From positions 5,766,001 to 5,830,000 of the forward strand of contig NZ_CP108487.1 in NCBI RefSeq assembly GCF_036226525.1: a DNA stretch of 64,000 nt, written 5' to 3'. Of the stretch, positions 9,618-17,937 are shown piece by piece; within the stretch, counting starts at the first letter, position 1, and the number at the start of each line of letters is the position of its first letter. Both the position numbers and the translations under genes were made by a program. The DNA is from Kribbella sp. NBC_01245 (lineage in GTDB: Bacteria > Actinomycetota > Actinomycetes > Propionibacteriales > Kribbellaceae). The notes beneath the pieces were generated by a model. The model was not told the DNA's origin, did not search any database, and was given only the letters and a program-made list of their open reading frames with translations.

Positions 9618-10274
9618 ATGGCCAGGCGGGTGGCGCCACTGACGCTCGAAACACTCGACGAGCTCCCACTGCCATGCCGTTCGTGCGTTTTCTGGGAGCT
9701 GGACAACGTCGCTGCCCGCGATGCCTCGCGCAACGGCGATACCGCGCTGGAGAAGGAAGCCTGGCTCTCTCAGATCCTCCTGGACTGGGGTAGTGCCGGC
9801 ACCGTCCTGTACGTCGACGACGAACCCGCGGGCTTCGCCATCTATGGCCCGGCCATCTACCTTCCCCGCGTGCAGGCCTTTCCCACCGCTCCGGTCAGCT
9901 CGGATGCCGTCGTACTGGCGACTGGGCGGATCCTGCCGCGGTATATCGGGATGGGGCTCGGCAAGGTTCTCGTCCAAGGGGTGGCGAAGGACGTGCTGAA
10001 GCGCGGGTTCCGTGCGCTGGAGGCCTTCGGCGACTCGCGCTGGTCCCAGCCCAGCTGCGTTTGGCCGACGGACTTCCTGCAGGCGGTCGGTTTCACTGTC
10101 GTACGGGAGCATCCGCGGCACCCACGCCTGCGCCTCGACCTCCGGTCCACACTCACCTGGCGCAGCGACGTGGAGGCCGCGGTCGAACGCCTGATGGGCG
10201 CGATCCGGCCCGAACCCGCGCCGCCGGTTCCCTCCGCCGTCCGGGACGCGCTGCACGCGTCCGAGGCTGAGTAG
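9618..10274 (+). CDS. GNAT family N-acetyltransferase
   Basis: A 218-residue protein. The acetyl-CoA binding core is GRILPRYIGMGLGKVLVQGVAKDV (the R/Q-x-x-G-x-G/A loop near residue 118), then the FRALEAFGDSRW strand. An N-terminal PCRSCVFWELD segment is typical of one actinobacterial GNAT subfamily found near parB. The ATG at 9618 follows AGAAGG. The substrate is unknown. DUF2784 follows after four bases, so the two are probably cotranscribed. Confidence 0.87.
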   Translation: MARRVAPLTLETLDELPLPCRSCVFWELDNVAARDASRNGDTALEKEAWLSQILLDWGSAGTVLYVDDEPAGFAIYGPAIYLPRVQAFPTAPVSSDAVVLATGRILPRYIGMGLGKVLVQGVAKDVLKRGFRALEAFGDSRWSQPSCVWPTDFLQAVGFTVVREHPRHPRLRLDLRSTLTWRSDVEAAVERLMGAIRPEPAPPVPSAVRDALHASEAE

Positions 10275-10278
10275 CGCC

Positions 10279-10665
10279 ATGCTTGCCGAGTTGCTCGCCG
10301 AAGGGGTGATGGTGTTCCACGGCGCCATGCTCGTCTTCTTCGTGATCGGCGGATTCCTGGCCTGGAAATGGCCGAAGCTGATCTGGGCCCACCTCGTGAT
10401 CGGGTTGTGGAACATCACCATCGTGCTGGTGGACTTCCCTTGTCCGGTGACAGCGGTCGAGAAGTCTCTGCGACGTGAGGCCGGGCAAGTGCCGTACGAG
10501 GGTGGCTACATCAGGCACTACGTCGACGGCACGGTGTATCCGGCCGGCTACACCTGGCTGGCGGAGATCATCGGCTTCAGTCTGGTCGTGATCTCCTATC
10601 TCGGCTTCGCCTGGATCATGGTGCGTCGTCGTCAGCGCCGACGTGCGACCGCGCCGCACGCCTGA
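10279..10665 (+). CDS. DUF2784 family membrane protein
   Basis: A 128-residue protein with three to four hydrophobic segments. Family marks are VDFPCPVTAVEKSLRREAG and YEGGYIRHYVDGTVYP, a Cys-Pro-containing loop followed by the GGYIxHY motif of DUF2784. No function is established. It starts four bases after the GNAT gene. A modest hairpin (10681-10722) follows the stop. Confidence 0.9.
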   Translation: MLAELLAEGVMVFHGAMLVFFVIGGFLAWKWPKLIWAHLVIGLWNITIVLVDFPCPVTAVEKSLRREAGQVPYEGGYIRHYVDGTVYPAGYTWLAEIIGFSLVVISYLGFAWIMVRRRQRRRATAPHA

Positions 10666-10680
10666 TCACCGCGCCGCGAG

Positions 10681-10722
10681 CCTGATTTCGCCGTCCACAA
10701 GGGTTTTGCCGGCCGAATCAGG
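10681..10722 (+). terminator. Possible weak terminator after the GNAT-DUF2784 pair
   Basis: CCTGATT and AATCAGG form a 7-bp outer stem with extra imperfect pairing inside and a TTTT in the loop. It is placed between two same-strand genes. Confidence 0.35.
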
Positions 10723-10762
10723 GCAAGGTCAGTGGTTCCCCGGACGGCGACCCCGATCGGGA

Positions 10763-11461
10763 ATGCGCATACTGGTGGACGTGCCCGGAACCGAACTGCG
10801 TGCGCAGGAGCTCGGCAAGACGCCCATCGACGCGTACATCGCGCGTCTGGACGCCGCGCTACCTGGTCCACGGCGCAAGAAGGCCGACCTGCTGACAGAA
10901 GCGCGGGACGGTCTCATCGACGCGACCGAGGCGCTGGAGGCCGACGGGCTGAGCCGGAGCGACGCCGAACGCCAGGCGATCGAGGACTTCGGCGAGATCG
11001 GCGAGATCCTGCCCGACTACCGGGCGGAACTCGGCTACGCCCAGGGCCGGCGGACCGCGATCCTGATGGCCGCGACGATCATGATCCAGCCGATCGTCTG
11101 GCTCGACGACACCTGGCTGTGGAATCGCGATCCTGCTCACGATGCCGATCCGGCGCAGCTCTGGCTCAACGGCTTTGTCGAGAACGCCGGTGCGGTCACC
11201 CTCTGCCTGGCGGTAGTCGTCCTCGTGGCGACCGGCTTCGGCTTGCGCTATCCGGCTGTCCGGGGCGTGGTGACCAAGGTGACGGGTGTGGTGGGTCTGT
11301 TGACCAGCGCTCTCATCGGCAGCACGGCAATCGTCATGGCCCTGCTGGGAAATCCAGGTCTGCTCGGCGCTCTGACCGGAATCATGTGGGTGTCCGTTTT
11401 TGTCCTCGGGCCACTGAGCGCCGTCGTCTTCTCGGCACAACGCTGCCTGCGGCTGGCCTGA
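10763..11461 (+). CDS. Permease-prefix-domain membrane protein
   Basis: Residues about 15-95 form a soluble helical domain (PIDAYIARLDAALPGPRRKKADLLTEARDGLIDATE ... FGEIGEI) of the permease-prefix type often found next to PadR regulators. Four hydrophobic segments follow. 232 residues if the ATG at 10763 is right; a GTG 15 bases later is an alternative. The PadR gene lies convergently 26 bases after the stop. A link to PadR is suggested by habit of the family, not proven here. Confidence 0.75.
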   Translation: MRILVDVPGTELRAQELGKTPIDAYIARLDAALPGPRRKKADLLTEARDGLIDATEALEADGLSRSDAERQAIEDFGEIGEILPDYRAELGYAQGRRTAILMAATIMIQPIVWLDDTWLWNRDPAHDADPAQLWLNGFVENAGAVTLCLAVVVLVATGFGLRYPAVRGVVTKVTGVVGLLTSALIGSTAIVMALLGNPGLLGALTGIMWVSVFVLGPLSAVVFSAQRCLRLA

Positions 11462-11487
11462 CCGACGTCCGCCCAGCGCCGCACGGC

Positions 11488-11814
11488 TCAGGCGTGGCGG
11501 GGGCGGAGGACGCCGTCCATCACCTTGCGGAAGGTCTCCCACTCCGACTTGCCGGCCGCGAGCGACGCGTGGCCGGCCGAGGTCAGCTTGTAGGTCCGGC
11601 GCTTGCGTCCACCCACTGAACTCCACTCGCTGACCAGATAGCCGGCGCGCTCGAGCCTGCGCAGGGCCGGGTACAACGTCCCGGTCGGTAGATCCACCTC
11701 GCCACCGGACCGCTCGATCAGGGCTTCCATGATCGCGTAGCCGTGCAGGGGCTCGTGTTCCACGACCGACAGGATCATCGGGTCCAGGTGTCCACGCAGC
11801 GCATCCGCCTTCAT
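11488..11814 (-). CDS. PadR family transcriptional regulator
   Basis: A 108-residue winged-helix repressor. LHGYAIMEAL, the TGTLYPALRRLERAGYL recognition-helix stretch and GRKRRTYKLTSAG wing are all canonical PadR features; it is the short form with a brief C-terminal helix for dimerisation. Its start codon overlaps one of two ATGTAG-N5-CTAC dyads and the other lies before the divergent MMPL gene. It therefore probably represses itself and the transporter. The inducer is unknown. Confidence 0.93.
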   Translation of the reverse strand: MKADALRGHLDPMILSVVEHEPLHGYAIMEALIERSGGEVDLPTGTLYPALRRLERAGYLVSEWSSVGGRKRRTYKLTSAGHASLAAGKSEWETFRKVMDGVLRPRHA

Positions 11815-11873
11815 GTAGGCAGTCTACCCATGCACCTGTTACCGTCGATAGGCAACATGTAGATGGCCTACAT
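11813..11873. promoter_or_regulatory. Two PadR-type operator dyads between padR and the MMPL gene
   Basis: Dyad 1 is ATGTAG-GCAGT-CTACCC at 11813-11829, overlapping the padR start codon. Dyad 2 is ATGTAG-ATGGC-CTACAT at 11857-11873, a perfect 6-bp-arm dyad 36 bases before the MMPL start. Spacers are both five bases. PadR proteins are known to bind ATGT-N-ACAT dyads, which these match. Confidence 0.75.
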
Positions 11874-11908
11874 GTAGCCAGGACTAAAGACGCCCAGGAG
11901 GAGTACCG

Positions 11909-14116
11909 ATGACGGCCGATACGGCAGTTCGATCGCCAGAACCAGGACGGCCAGGAAGCGGCGGATCCGATCAGCGCGGCCGGGGAGCCGTGCCCGGCGG
12001 TGCGGGGCAGGCGCCCGGGCTGCTGCACCGAATCGCGGGCTGGTCCATGCGTCACGCCGGACTGGCCGTGCTGATCTGGGTGCTGACGCTGGTGGCTGTG
12101 ACCGTCGGCTCGAGCTTGGTCGGCAACGACTACCGCAACGACAACTCGCTGCCGGGCACCGACTCCCAGCGGGTGATCGACGCCTTCCGCGAGCATGCCC
12201 CGGAGGGCTCGCCCGATTCCGTCCAGATCGTCCTGCACGACGAGGGCGGTGTGGCTCGGGCCGAGACCCGCACGGCGGTCAGCTCGATGCTCGCCGAGGT
12301 CCGGAAGCTCGGCCATGTCGCGGCCGTGGCTGATCCGTACGCCGTCCGCGGATCGATCTCCGCCGACGGCCGGACGGCGTACAGCACGGTGCAGTTGAGC
12401 TCGGCGGGGGGAGAGATTCCGGTTGAGGACCTGCGCGCGATCATCGAGACCGCGCAGCGGGCGGCCCAGGACGGTCTCCAGGTCGAGGTAGGTGGCGACC
12501 TGATCCGTGGCGCGATCGAGGGTGAGGGTGGTGCCGCCGAAGGCGCCGGCATTCTGGCCGCGCTGGTGATCCTGGTATTTCTCTTCGGATCGCTGCTGGC
12601 GGCGAGCCTGCCCCTGCTGACCGCGATCTTCGCCGTCGGCAGCACGCTCGGTCTGCTGGTGCTGGCCTCGAACCTGCTCAAGATCCCGGACTACACCGCA
12701 CCGGTGATGATGCTCGTCGGACTGGGCGTCGGAATCGACTACGCCCTGCTGATCTTCTCCCGCTACCGCGGCGAACTGCTGAACGGACAGGAGCGAGCCG
12801 GCGCCGCGCGCACGGCCCTTGATACGGCCGGGCGATCGGTTCTCTTCGCCGGGTGCACCGTGGTGATCGCTCTGCTCGGTCTGCTGGCACTCGGTCTGGG
12901 ATCCCTGCAGGGCCTCGCGCTCGGCGTCACGCTCACCGTCTTGATGACGATGCTCGCGGCGATCACGCTGCTGCCCGCGCTGCTCACCCTCTTCGGCCGG
13001 CGGATCGAGCGCAGCGTCCGGAAGCGGGCCGAGAAGGCGCGGCGCACCCACGGAGATGGCTGGCGCAAGCTGGCCGCCGCCGTCCAGCGCGCGCCCTGGC
13101 TCGCGTTGACCGTTGCCACTGCCGCCTTGGTACTGCTGTCGTTGCCGGCGCTGGGGATGCGTCTCGGCTTCGCCGATGCCGGCACGGATGCGCCGGAGAA
13201 GACCAGCCGCAAGGCCTACGACCTGCTGGCACAGGGATTCGGGCCAGGGTTCAACGGCCCGCTCATTGTTGTTGCCGAGGGCAACGAGCAGGCGGTGGCC
13301 GCGGTCAGTCGCGCATTGCCCGGCACGCCGGGCGTCGCCGCGGTCACGCCACCGCAGGCGTTGCCCGACGGCAAGGTCTCGATGCTGCTCGTGTTCCCGA
13401 CGTCGGCGCCACAGGACGAGGCGACCAGTGAGCTGGTGCAGCGGCTGCGGACGTCGGTGCTTCCCGCGGTCTCGGCGCAGACCGGCGCGACCTATCTCGT
13501 GGGTGGCTCGACGGCCGCCGCGGACGACTTCGCCGGAGCGGTCAGCAGCCGGCTGCCGATCTTCGTCCTGGTCGTGGTCGGGCTCTCGGCGCTGTTGCTG
13601 CTCGCCGTCTTCCGGTCGATTCTGATCCCGTTGAAGGCCGCAGTGCTGAACCTGCTGAGCATCGGCGCCTCGCTGGGCGTGATCACGCTGGTCTTCCAGC
13701 AGGGCTGGTTCGGCGCGCAACCGGGGCCGATCGAGGCCTTCGTGCCGGTGATGATCTTCGCCATCGTCTTCGGCTTGTCGATGGACTACGAGGTCTTCCT
13801 GGTTTCGCGCATCCACGAGGAATGGCGGCGCAGTGGTGATCCGATCCAGTCGGTTCGCGAGGGTCTGGCGAACACCGGCACGGTGATCACGGCGGCAGCG
13901 GCCATCATGATCGTGGTGTTCGGAGCGTTCCTGCTCAGCCCGGACCGGATGCTGCAGCAGTTCGGGCTGGGGCTCGCCGTGGCCGTCCTGCTCGACGCGT
14001 TGGTGATCCGCTGTCTGATCGTGCCCGCGGTGATGCGGGTGTTCGGCAACCGGGCCTGGTGGTTGCCCCGTCGGCTCGACCGCGTCATGCCCCGGATTGC
14101 CCTCGAACGCGACTGA
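11909..14116 (+). CDS. MMPL family (RND-type) membrane transporter
   Basis: A 735-residue exporter related to MmpL and SecDF. A disordered N-terminus is followed by a first membrane segment (AGLAVLIWVLTLVAVTVGSSL), a large external loop, and five clustered helices including GLGVGIDYALLIFSRYR. The arrangement repeats: second external loop, then FGLSMDYEVFLVSRIHEEW. The two Asp-Tyr pairs in the fourth helix of each half are the conserved proton-relay residues. AGGAGGAG precedes the ATG. Divergent from padR, so regulated export of a hydrophobic compound is likely; the cargo is unknown. Confidence 0.93.
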   Translation: MTADTAVRSPEPGRPGSGGSDQRGRGAVPGGAGQAPGLLHRIAGWSMRHAGLAVLIWVLTLVAVTVGSSLVGNDYRNDNSLPGTDSQRVIDAFREHAPEGSPDSVQIVLHDEGGVARAETRTAVSSMLAEVRKLGHVAAVADPYAVRGSISADGRTAYSTVQLSSAGGEIPVEDLRAIIETAQRAAQDGLQVEVGGDLIRGAIEGEGGAAEGAGILAALVILVFLFGSLLAASLPLLTAIFAVGSTLGLLVLASNLLKIPDYTAPVMMLVGLGVGIDYALLIFSRYRGELLNGQERAGAARTALDTAGRSVLFAGCTVVIALLGLLALGLGSLQGLALGVTLTVLMTMLAAITLLPALLTLFGRRIERSVRKRAEKARRTHGDGWRKLAAAVQRAPWLALTVATAALVLLSLPALGMRLGFADAGTDAPEKTSRKAYDLLAQGFGPGFNGPLIVVAEGNEQAVAAVSRALPGTPGVAAVTPPQALPDGKVSMLLVFPTSAPQDEATSELVQRLRTSVLPAVSAQTGATYLVGGSTAAADDFAGAVSSRLPIFVLVVVGLSALLLLAVFRSILIPLKAAVLNLLSIGASLGVITLVFQQGWFGAQPGPIEAFVPVMIFAIVFGLSMDYEVFLVSRIHEEWRRSGDPIQSVREGLANTGTVITAAAAIMIVVFGAFLLSPDRMLQQFGLGLAVAVLLDALVIRCLIVPAVMRVFGNRAWWLPRRLDRVMPRIALERD

Positions 14117-14139
14117 CATCCGTCGCACCCCCTTCGCGG

Positions 14140-14182
14140 TCAGCCCGCCCGTCCTGGACCTGAACCAGGATGGGCGGGCTGA
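14140..14182 (+). terminator. Strong terminator after the MMPL gene
   Basis: An 18-bp stem (TCAGCCCGCCCGTCCTGG against CCAGGATGGGCGGGCTGA) with one G-T pair and a 7-base loop. No T-tract follows, as is usual in high-GC actinobacteria. Confidence 0.85.
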
Positions 14183-14273
14183 CCCAGATCGTCGTACAGG
14201 AAAAGTACGAGCAATCCGCCCTGCCAGAACGACGATCTGAATGCCTGTGGACAACGAGGGCACGGCAAGAACA

Positions 14274-14432
14274 GGACCGGTCAGACCGGTCCCGACGAAA
14301 CGCGGTCAGACCAAAGAGGACCGCCCAAAACAAACCGCCCCGACCAACGGCCGAGACGGTAGAAACACAACCGGTTCCACGTGAAACCGAGCAGAAGACC
14401 GAGCAAAGACAGACCAAAGACGGTCAGACCGT
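14274..14432. repeat. Cluster of GGTC-A-GACC palindromes around the second parS-like site
   Basis: Three copies of GGTCAGACC occur at 14279-14287, 14304-14312 and 14422-14430. The first is the centre of a perfect palindrome, GGACCGGTCAGACCGGTCC (14274-14292). The second begins a GCGGTC...GACCGC hairpin. The third lies in ACGGTCAGACCGT (14420-14432), overlapping the cwlM stop. Some may serve as cwlM terminators. Confidence 0.6.
14373..14388. promoter_or_regulatory. parS: parS-like ParB-binding site 2
   Basis: GGTTCCACGTGAAACC matches the core consensus GTTTCACGTGAAAC at 13 of 14 positions. It is intergenic, between the MMPL terminator and the cwlM stop, about 10.5 kb from site 1. Confidence 0.82.
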
Positions 14433-15557
14433 GAGCTGGCCCAACCGCAGCATCCCGGTCGCGGCGTCCTGCTCCGGCGGCAGGTACACCCGCTGGATCG
14501 CGACCACGATCGCCTCGGCCACCACATCCCGGAAGGCCGGATCGGCCAGTCGCGAGGCGTCGTGGTGGTTGGTCACATACCCGATCTCGAGCCGGACCGC
14601 CGGCATCTTGGTCCGGCGCAACAAGTCCCAGGTCTTCGCGTGCGTACGGCAGTCGGTCAGATCGGTGCGGGCCACGATCTCGCGCTGCACCAGCCCGGCG
14701 AACTGCTCGCCCACACTGGACGACGCGCCCTGCAGATCCGCGCCGTAGTAGTACGTCGCTACGCCCTGCGCCTCCGGATTCATCGAGCCATCCGTATGCA
14801 GGGAGACGCACAGGTTCGCGTCGGTCTCATTCGCGAAAGCGGCCCGCGCCAACTCGTCCGGCCCCTGGTCGCGACCGCGGCTCAGGTAAGCCCGAACGCC
14901 GGTGGCGCCGAGACGACCCTCGATCCGCGAGGCCAGGTCATACGCCACGTCCGACTCGCGCAGGCCGAACCCTTCCCAGCCGTAGTCGAAGCCACCGTGG
15001 CCGGGATCGATGACCACGGTCTTACCGCTCAACCGAGGCCCGGCCGCACGCACGGCCTCCGACGCACGCAGCGCATCCGGCCGACCACCAGTGGCCATCG
15101 GCTTGATCCGCTGCAGCGCCTTGAACGTCGAGGGGCCACAGGTGCCATCGGCGGGCAGACCCATATTGCGCTGGAACTCCATCACCGCGCGCTGGGTGTC
15201 GAGCCCGAAGATGCCGTCCACCCGGGCGACCGCGAAACCGAGCTCCTGCAGCTTGGACTGCAGTGCCAGTACGTCGTCACCGGTCAGCGGGTGCGTGACC
15301 ACATTGGTCAGCAGGCGATCGCCGAGCCGCCAGCGGGCGTCGTCGATGGCCCGGTAGGTCTGCGGGCCGACGACACCGTCGACGCTCAGACCACGTTGTT
15401 GCTGGAAGCCTCGCACGGCGTTCGCGGTCGCCTCGTCGTAATAAGACCGCGGAGTCGGATCCAGCAGACCGAGCCGCTGGAGTTTCCCGATGATCTCGGC
15501 GACAGCCTCTCCGCTGTCGCCGAGCCGGTACACCGTTGCGCCGTGCGAGGCATCCAT
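14424..15557 (-). CDS. cwlM: CwlM-like N-acetylmuramoyl-L-alanine amidase-family protein
   Basis: 377 residues: two peptidoglycan-binding (PG_binding_1) domains at about 10-75 and 88-150, then an amidase_3 domain at about 185-365. Putative zinc ligands are present: His in IDPGHGG, Glu in GLRESDVA and His in SLHTDGS; the catalytic Glu is in RLEIGYVTN. There is no signal peptide, so it is cytoplasmic, as in mycobacterial CwlM, which acts as a phospho-regulated activator of MurA. The ATG at 15557 follows AGGAG at ten bases. Immediately downstream of trxBA, as in Streptomyces and Mycobacterium. Regulatory rather than hydrolytic function is inferred from family knowledge. Confidence 0.9.
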   Translation of the reverse strand: MDASHGATVYRLGDSGEAVAEIIGKLQRLGLLDPTPRSYYDEATANAVRGFQQQRGLSVDGVVGPQTYRAIDDARWRLGDRLLTNVVTHPLTGDDVLALQSKLQELGFAVARVDGIFGLDTQRAVMEFQRNMGLPADGTCGPSTFKALQRIKPMATGGRPDALRASEAVRAAGPRLSGKTVVIDPGHGGFDYGWEGFGLRESDVAYDLASRIEGRLGATGVRAYLSRGRDQGPDELARAAFANETDANLCVSLHTDGSMNPEAQGVATYYYGADLQGASSSVGEQFAGLVQREIVARTDLTDCRTHAKTWDLLRRTKMPAVRLEIGYVTNHHDASRLADPAFRDVVAEAIVVAIQRVYLPPEQDAATGMLRLGQLTV

Positions 15558-15610
15558 CAAGTCAATGCTCCTGCCGTGCTGAAAGGCGGAAAAGAGCGGA
15601 ATTGAGCAGA

Positions 15611-15940
15611 TCAGGAGGTGAAGTCTGCCAGTTCCTTGAGCAGGGCCGCCTTCGGCTTGGCGCCGACGATGGACTTGGCCAGCTCACCGTTCACGTAGAC
15701 ATTGATAGTAGGGATACCGGTGACGCGGTAGTTGCTCGGGGTGACCGGGTTCTCGTCGACGTTCATCTTCAGGAAGGTCATCTTGTCGCCGTGCTCGCCG
15801 GCCAGCTCCTCCAGGATCGGCGAGACCTGACGGCACGGGCCACACCACTCGGCCCAGAAGTCCACCAGCACCGGCTTGTCGCTCTTCAGCACGGTAGCGG
15901 CGAATTCCTCGTCGGTCACGGCGTTCATCTTGTCGCCCAC
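15611..15940 (-). CDS. trxA: Thioredoxin
   Basis: Disulfide reductase protein of 109 residues. The active site is FWAEWCGPCRQVSP, with the canonical WCGPC, and the cis-proline loop is TGIPT. I chose the GTG at 15940, which follows AAGGAG at six bases; an ATG four codons later (15928) lacks its own site. It lies 43 bases after trxB, whose product should reduce it, and 53 bases before cwlM. Probably transcribed from the SigR-type promoter upstream of trxB. Confidence 0.96.
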   Translation of the reverse strand: MGDKMNAVTDEEFAATVLKSDKPVLVDFWAEWCGPCRQVSPILEELAGEHGDKMTFLKMNVDENPVTPSNYRVTGIPTINVYVNGELAKSIVGAKPKAALLKELADFTS

Positions 15941-15983
15941 GGCGATCTCCTTCAGTTCGGCTAAATCAGTGAGGTGAGAAAAG

Positions 15984-16958
15984 TCAGACGGAGACGGCGA
16001 CCGAGGCGGTGGCCTCGGCGTGCTCCAGCGCGGCGATGAACCGCTCGGCGTCCAGCGCGGCGGAACAGCCCGTGCCGGCCGCGGTGATCGCCTGCCGGTA
16101 GGTGTGGTCGACCAGGTCGCCGGACGCGAAGACGCCGGGCAGGTTGGTCCGGGTGCTGCCGGTCTCGACGAGCACGTAGCCCTCGTCGTCCAGGTCCACC
16201 TGGCCCTTGACCAGCTCGGAGCGCGGGTCGTGACCGATCGCGATGAACAGGCCCGTGGCCGGCAACTCGCGCTCGGCACCAGTGACGGTGTCGCGCAGGG
16301 TCAGACCGGTCAGCTTGTCGTCGCCGTGGATCTTGGCGACCTCGGAGTTCCAGGCGAACTCGATCTTCTCGTTGGCGAAGGCGCGCTCGGCCATGATCTT
16401 CGAGGCGCGCAGCTCGTCGCGGCGGTGCACCAGCACGACCTTCTTCGCGAACCGGGTCAGGAAGGTGGCCTCCTCGATGGCGGTGTCACCACCACCAACG
16501 ACCACGATCTCCTGGTCGCGGAAGAAGAACCCGTCACACGTCGCACACCAGGACACGCCATGGCCCGACAGCCGCTCCTCGTCGGGCAGGCCCAGCTTGC
16601 GGTAGCCCGAGCCCATCGCCAGGACCACGGTCTTGGCGAAGTGCTCTTTGCCGGCAGAGTCCTTGGCGATCTTCACGTCGCCGGTCAGGTCGACCTCGAC
16701 GATGTCGTCCGGGATCAGCTCGGCGCCGAAGCGCTCGGCCTGCGACCGCATCTCGTCCATCAGGGCCGGGCCCATGATGCCCGCGGAGAAGCCGGGATAG
16801 TTCTCCACCTCGGTCGTGGTCATCAGCGCGCCGCCGGCTGTGACCGACCCCTCGAACACCAGGGGGTTCAGCTGGGCGCGCGCGGCGTAGACGGCGGCCG
16901 TGTAGCCGGCCGGGCCGGAGCCGATGATGATGACGTTGCGAACGATGGCCTCGCTCAT
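15984..16958 (-). CDS. trxB: Thioredoxin-disulfide reductase
   Basis: NADPH-dependent flavoenzyme of 324 residues that reduces thioredoxin. [10 protein letters not shown] near the N-terminus binds FAD, WCATCDG carries the redox-active Cxx[11 protein letters not shown] binds NADPH, and [12 protein letters not shown] closes the FAD site. The ATG at 16958 follows TGAGGAAA; an upstream extension to 17000 would begin inside the promoter and is unlikely. A GGAAT-N18-GTT promoter sits 41 bases upstream, as for trxBA in Streptomyces. Confidence 0.97.
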   Translation of the reverse strand: MSEAIVRNVIIIGSGPAGYTAAVYAARAQLNPLVFEGSVTAGGALMTTTEVENYPGFSAGIMGPALMDEMRSQAERFGAELIPDDIVEVDLTGDVKIAKDSAGKEHFAKTVVLAMGSGYRKLGLPDEERLSGHGVSWCATCDGFFFRDQEIVVVGGGDTAIEEATFLTRFAKKVVLVHRRDELRASKIMAERAFANEKIEFAWNSEVAKIHGDDKLTGLTLRDTVTGAERELPATGLFIAIGHDPRSELVKGQVDLDDEGYVLVETGSTRTNLPGVFASGDLVDHTYRQAITAAGTGCSAALDAERFIAALEHAEATASVAVSV

Positions 16959-16998
16959 GCGGGATTTCCTCAGGTTGTCGAGACGGTACGTCGTACTC

Positions 16999-17024
16999 AA
17001 CGGATCCTAGAGGCCGACCATTCC
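16999..17024 (-). promoter_or_regulatory. SigR/SigH-type promoter of trxBA
   Basis: On the minus strand GGAAT (17020-17024) and GTT (16999-17001) are separated by exactly 18 bases. This is the known thiol-stress sigma factor consensus (SigR in Streptomyces, SigH in Mycobacterium), whose classic target is trxBA. Confidence 0.8.
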
Positions 17025-17063
17025 CACGGTACCCACCCGTGCGTCACGGCACGCGGAGGCGTC

Positions 17064-17828
17064 TCAGCGGTTCCGGAGCGTGACGGTCGTCTCGGTCAGG
17101 ATGCCGCTTGCCTTGGTGCCGGAATCACAGCCCGTGATCACGAAAACCCGGATGTCGCGAGGTGACGCGGCCTGCAGGCCGATCATCGTCGCGCGGGTCC
17201 CCTCGTAGCGGACCGGCTGGATCAGCTCGACGTTGGTCATCTGCTGGCCCTTGGCGAAATCGCGGGCGCACTCGACCTCCGTGGGCGTCCCGTGGATCAT
17301 CGGTGCCGAAGCGCCCTCGAGCCACTTCTTCGCGGTCGTGGACAGCTCACGCGAGCTGAGCACCGGCTGACTCGTCGGCAACGTCGAGGGATCGGTGATC
17401 CCCGCAGCGCCCTCCTGAGACTGATCCGCAGTCTTCACCGCGACGTAGATCCCCCCGCCGAGAACGGCGACGGTGGCCGCGGCGGCGAGGAGGACCTTCG
17501 GCAGGTGCCGGTGCGGCTGCTCCCGAAACTGGGCGAGCGAATGCACACCGACGGTCGAGGCGCGCAGCACCGACTCTGAGACCAGCACGGCGTCGAGGTG
17601 CTCGGCGACGTGCGTGGGCATCGGGATATCGGTGCGGCCCTCTTCGGCCAGATCTTCGCTGAGCTCCACCAACGCGTCGTACAGCTGCTGGCAGTCCGGA
17701 CACGCCTTGACGTGTTCGCGGGCCAGGTGCGCCTCGTTGGCGGGCAGCAGGTTCTCGATCAGGTCGGCGATGGTGTCCGTGTCCAGATGCTCGAGGTGCT
17801 CACTGGTGGGCAGACCGGAATCGGTCAT
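17064..17828 (-). CDS. Zinc-finger anti-sigma factor, cognate of SigM
   Basis: A 254-residue single-pass membrane protein. The N-terminal cytoplasmic part has the ZAS motif HVKACPDC (H-x3-C-x2-C) near residues 39-46, which binds ECF sigma factors. A membrane helix (VLLAAAATVAVLGGGIYVAV) lies near 112-131, followed by an extracytoplasmic domain of about 120 residues. GAGGAGG precedes the ATG. It lies 109 bases downstream of sigM. By analogy it holds SigM inactive until an envelope or osmotic signal is sensed. Confidence 0.88.
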   Translation of the reverse strand: MTDSGLPTSEHLEHLDTDTIADLIENLLPANEAHLAREHVKACPDCQQLYDALVELSEDLAEEGRTDIPMPTHVAEHLDAVLVSESVLRASTVGVHSLAQFREQPHRHLPKVLLAAAATVAVLGGGIYVAVKTADQSQEGAAGITDPSTLPTSQPVLSSRELSTTAKKWLEGASAPMIHGTPTEVECARDFAKGQQMTNVELIQPVRYEGTRATMIGLQAASPRDIRVFVITGCDSGTKASGILTETTVTLRNR

Positions 17829-17937
17829 CGGAAACTCGCCTCCTCACGGGAGGTACGGCTGGTGATCATTGATGGGTGGCTCCGGTCGGCGCGGCAGATG
17901 TCACGGTTCTGCGACTCTGCTACGACGGGCGGCGCGC

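Noticed and set aside
10859-14263. A 1134-codon open frame antisense to the permease-prefix, padR and MMPL genes
   Set aside because: It is rich in Arg, Gln, Gly, His and Asp with no domain, and it mirrors the third-position GC bias of the real genes on the other strand.
15611-16279. A longer trxA frame reaching into trxB
   Set aside because: The extra 113 codons are out of frame with trxB and of low complexity; a GTG with AAGGAG upstream at 15940 gives a normal-length thioredoxin.
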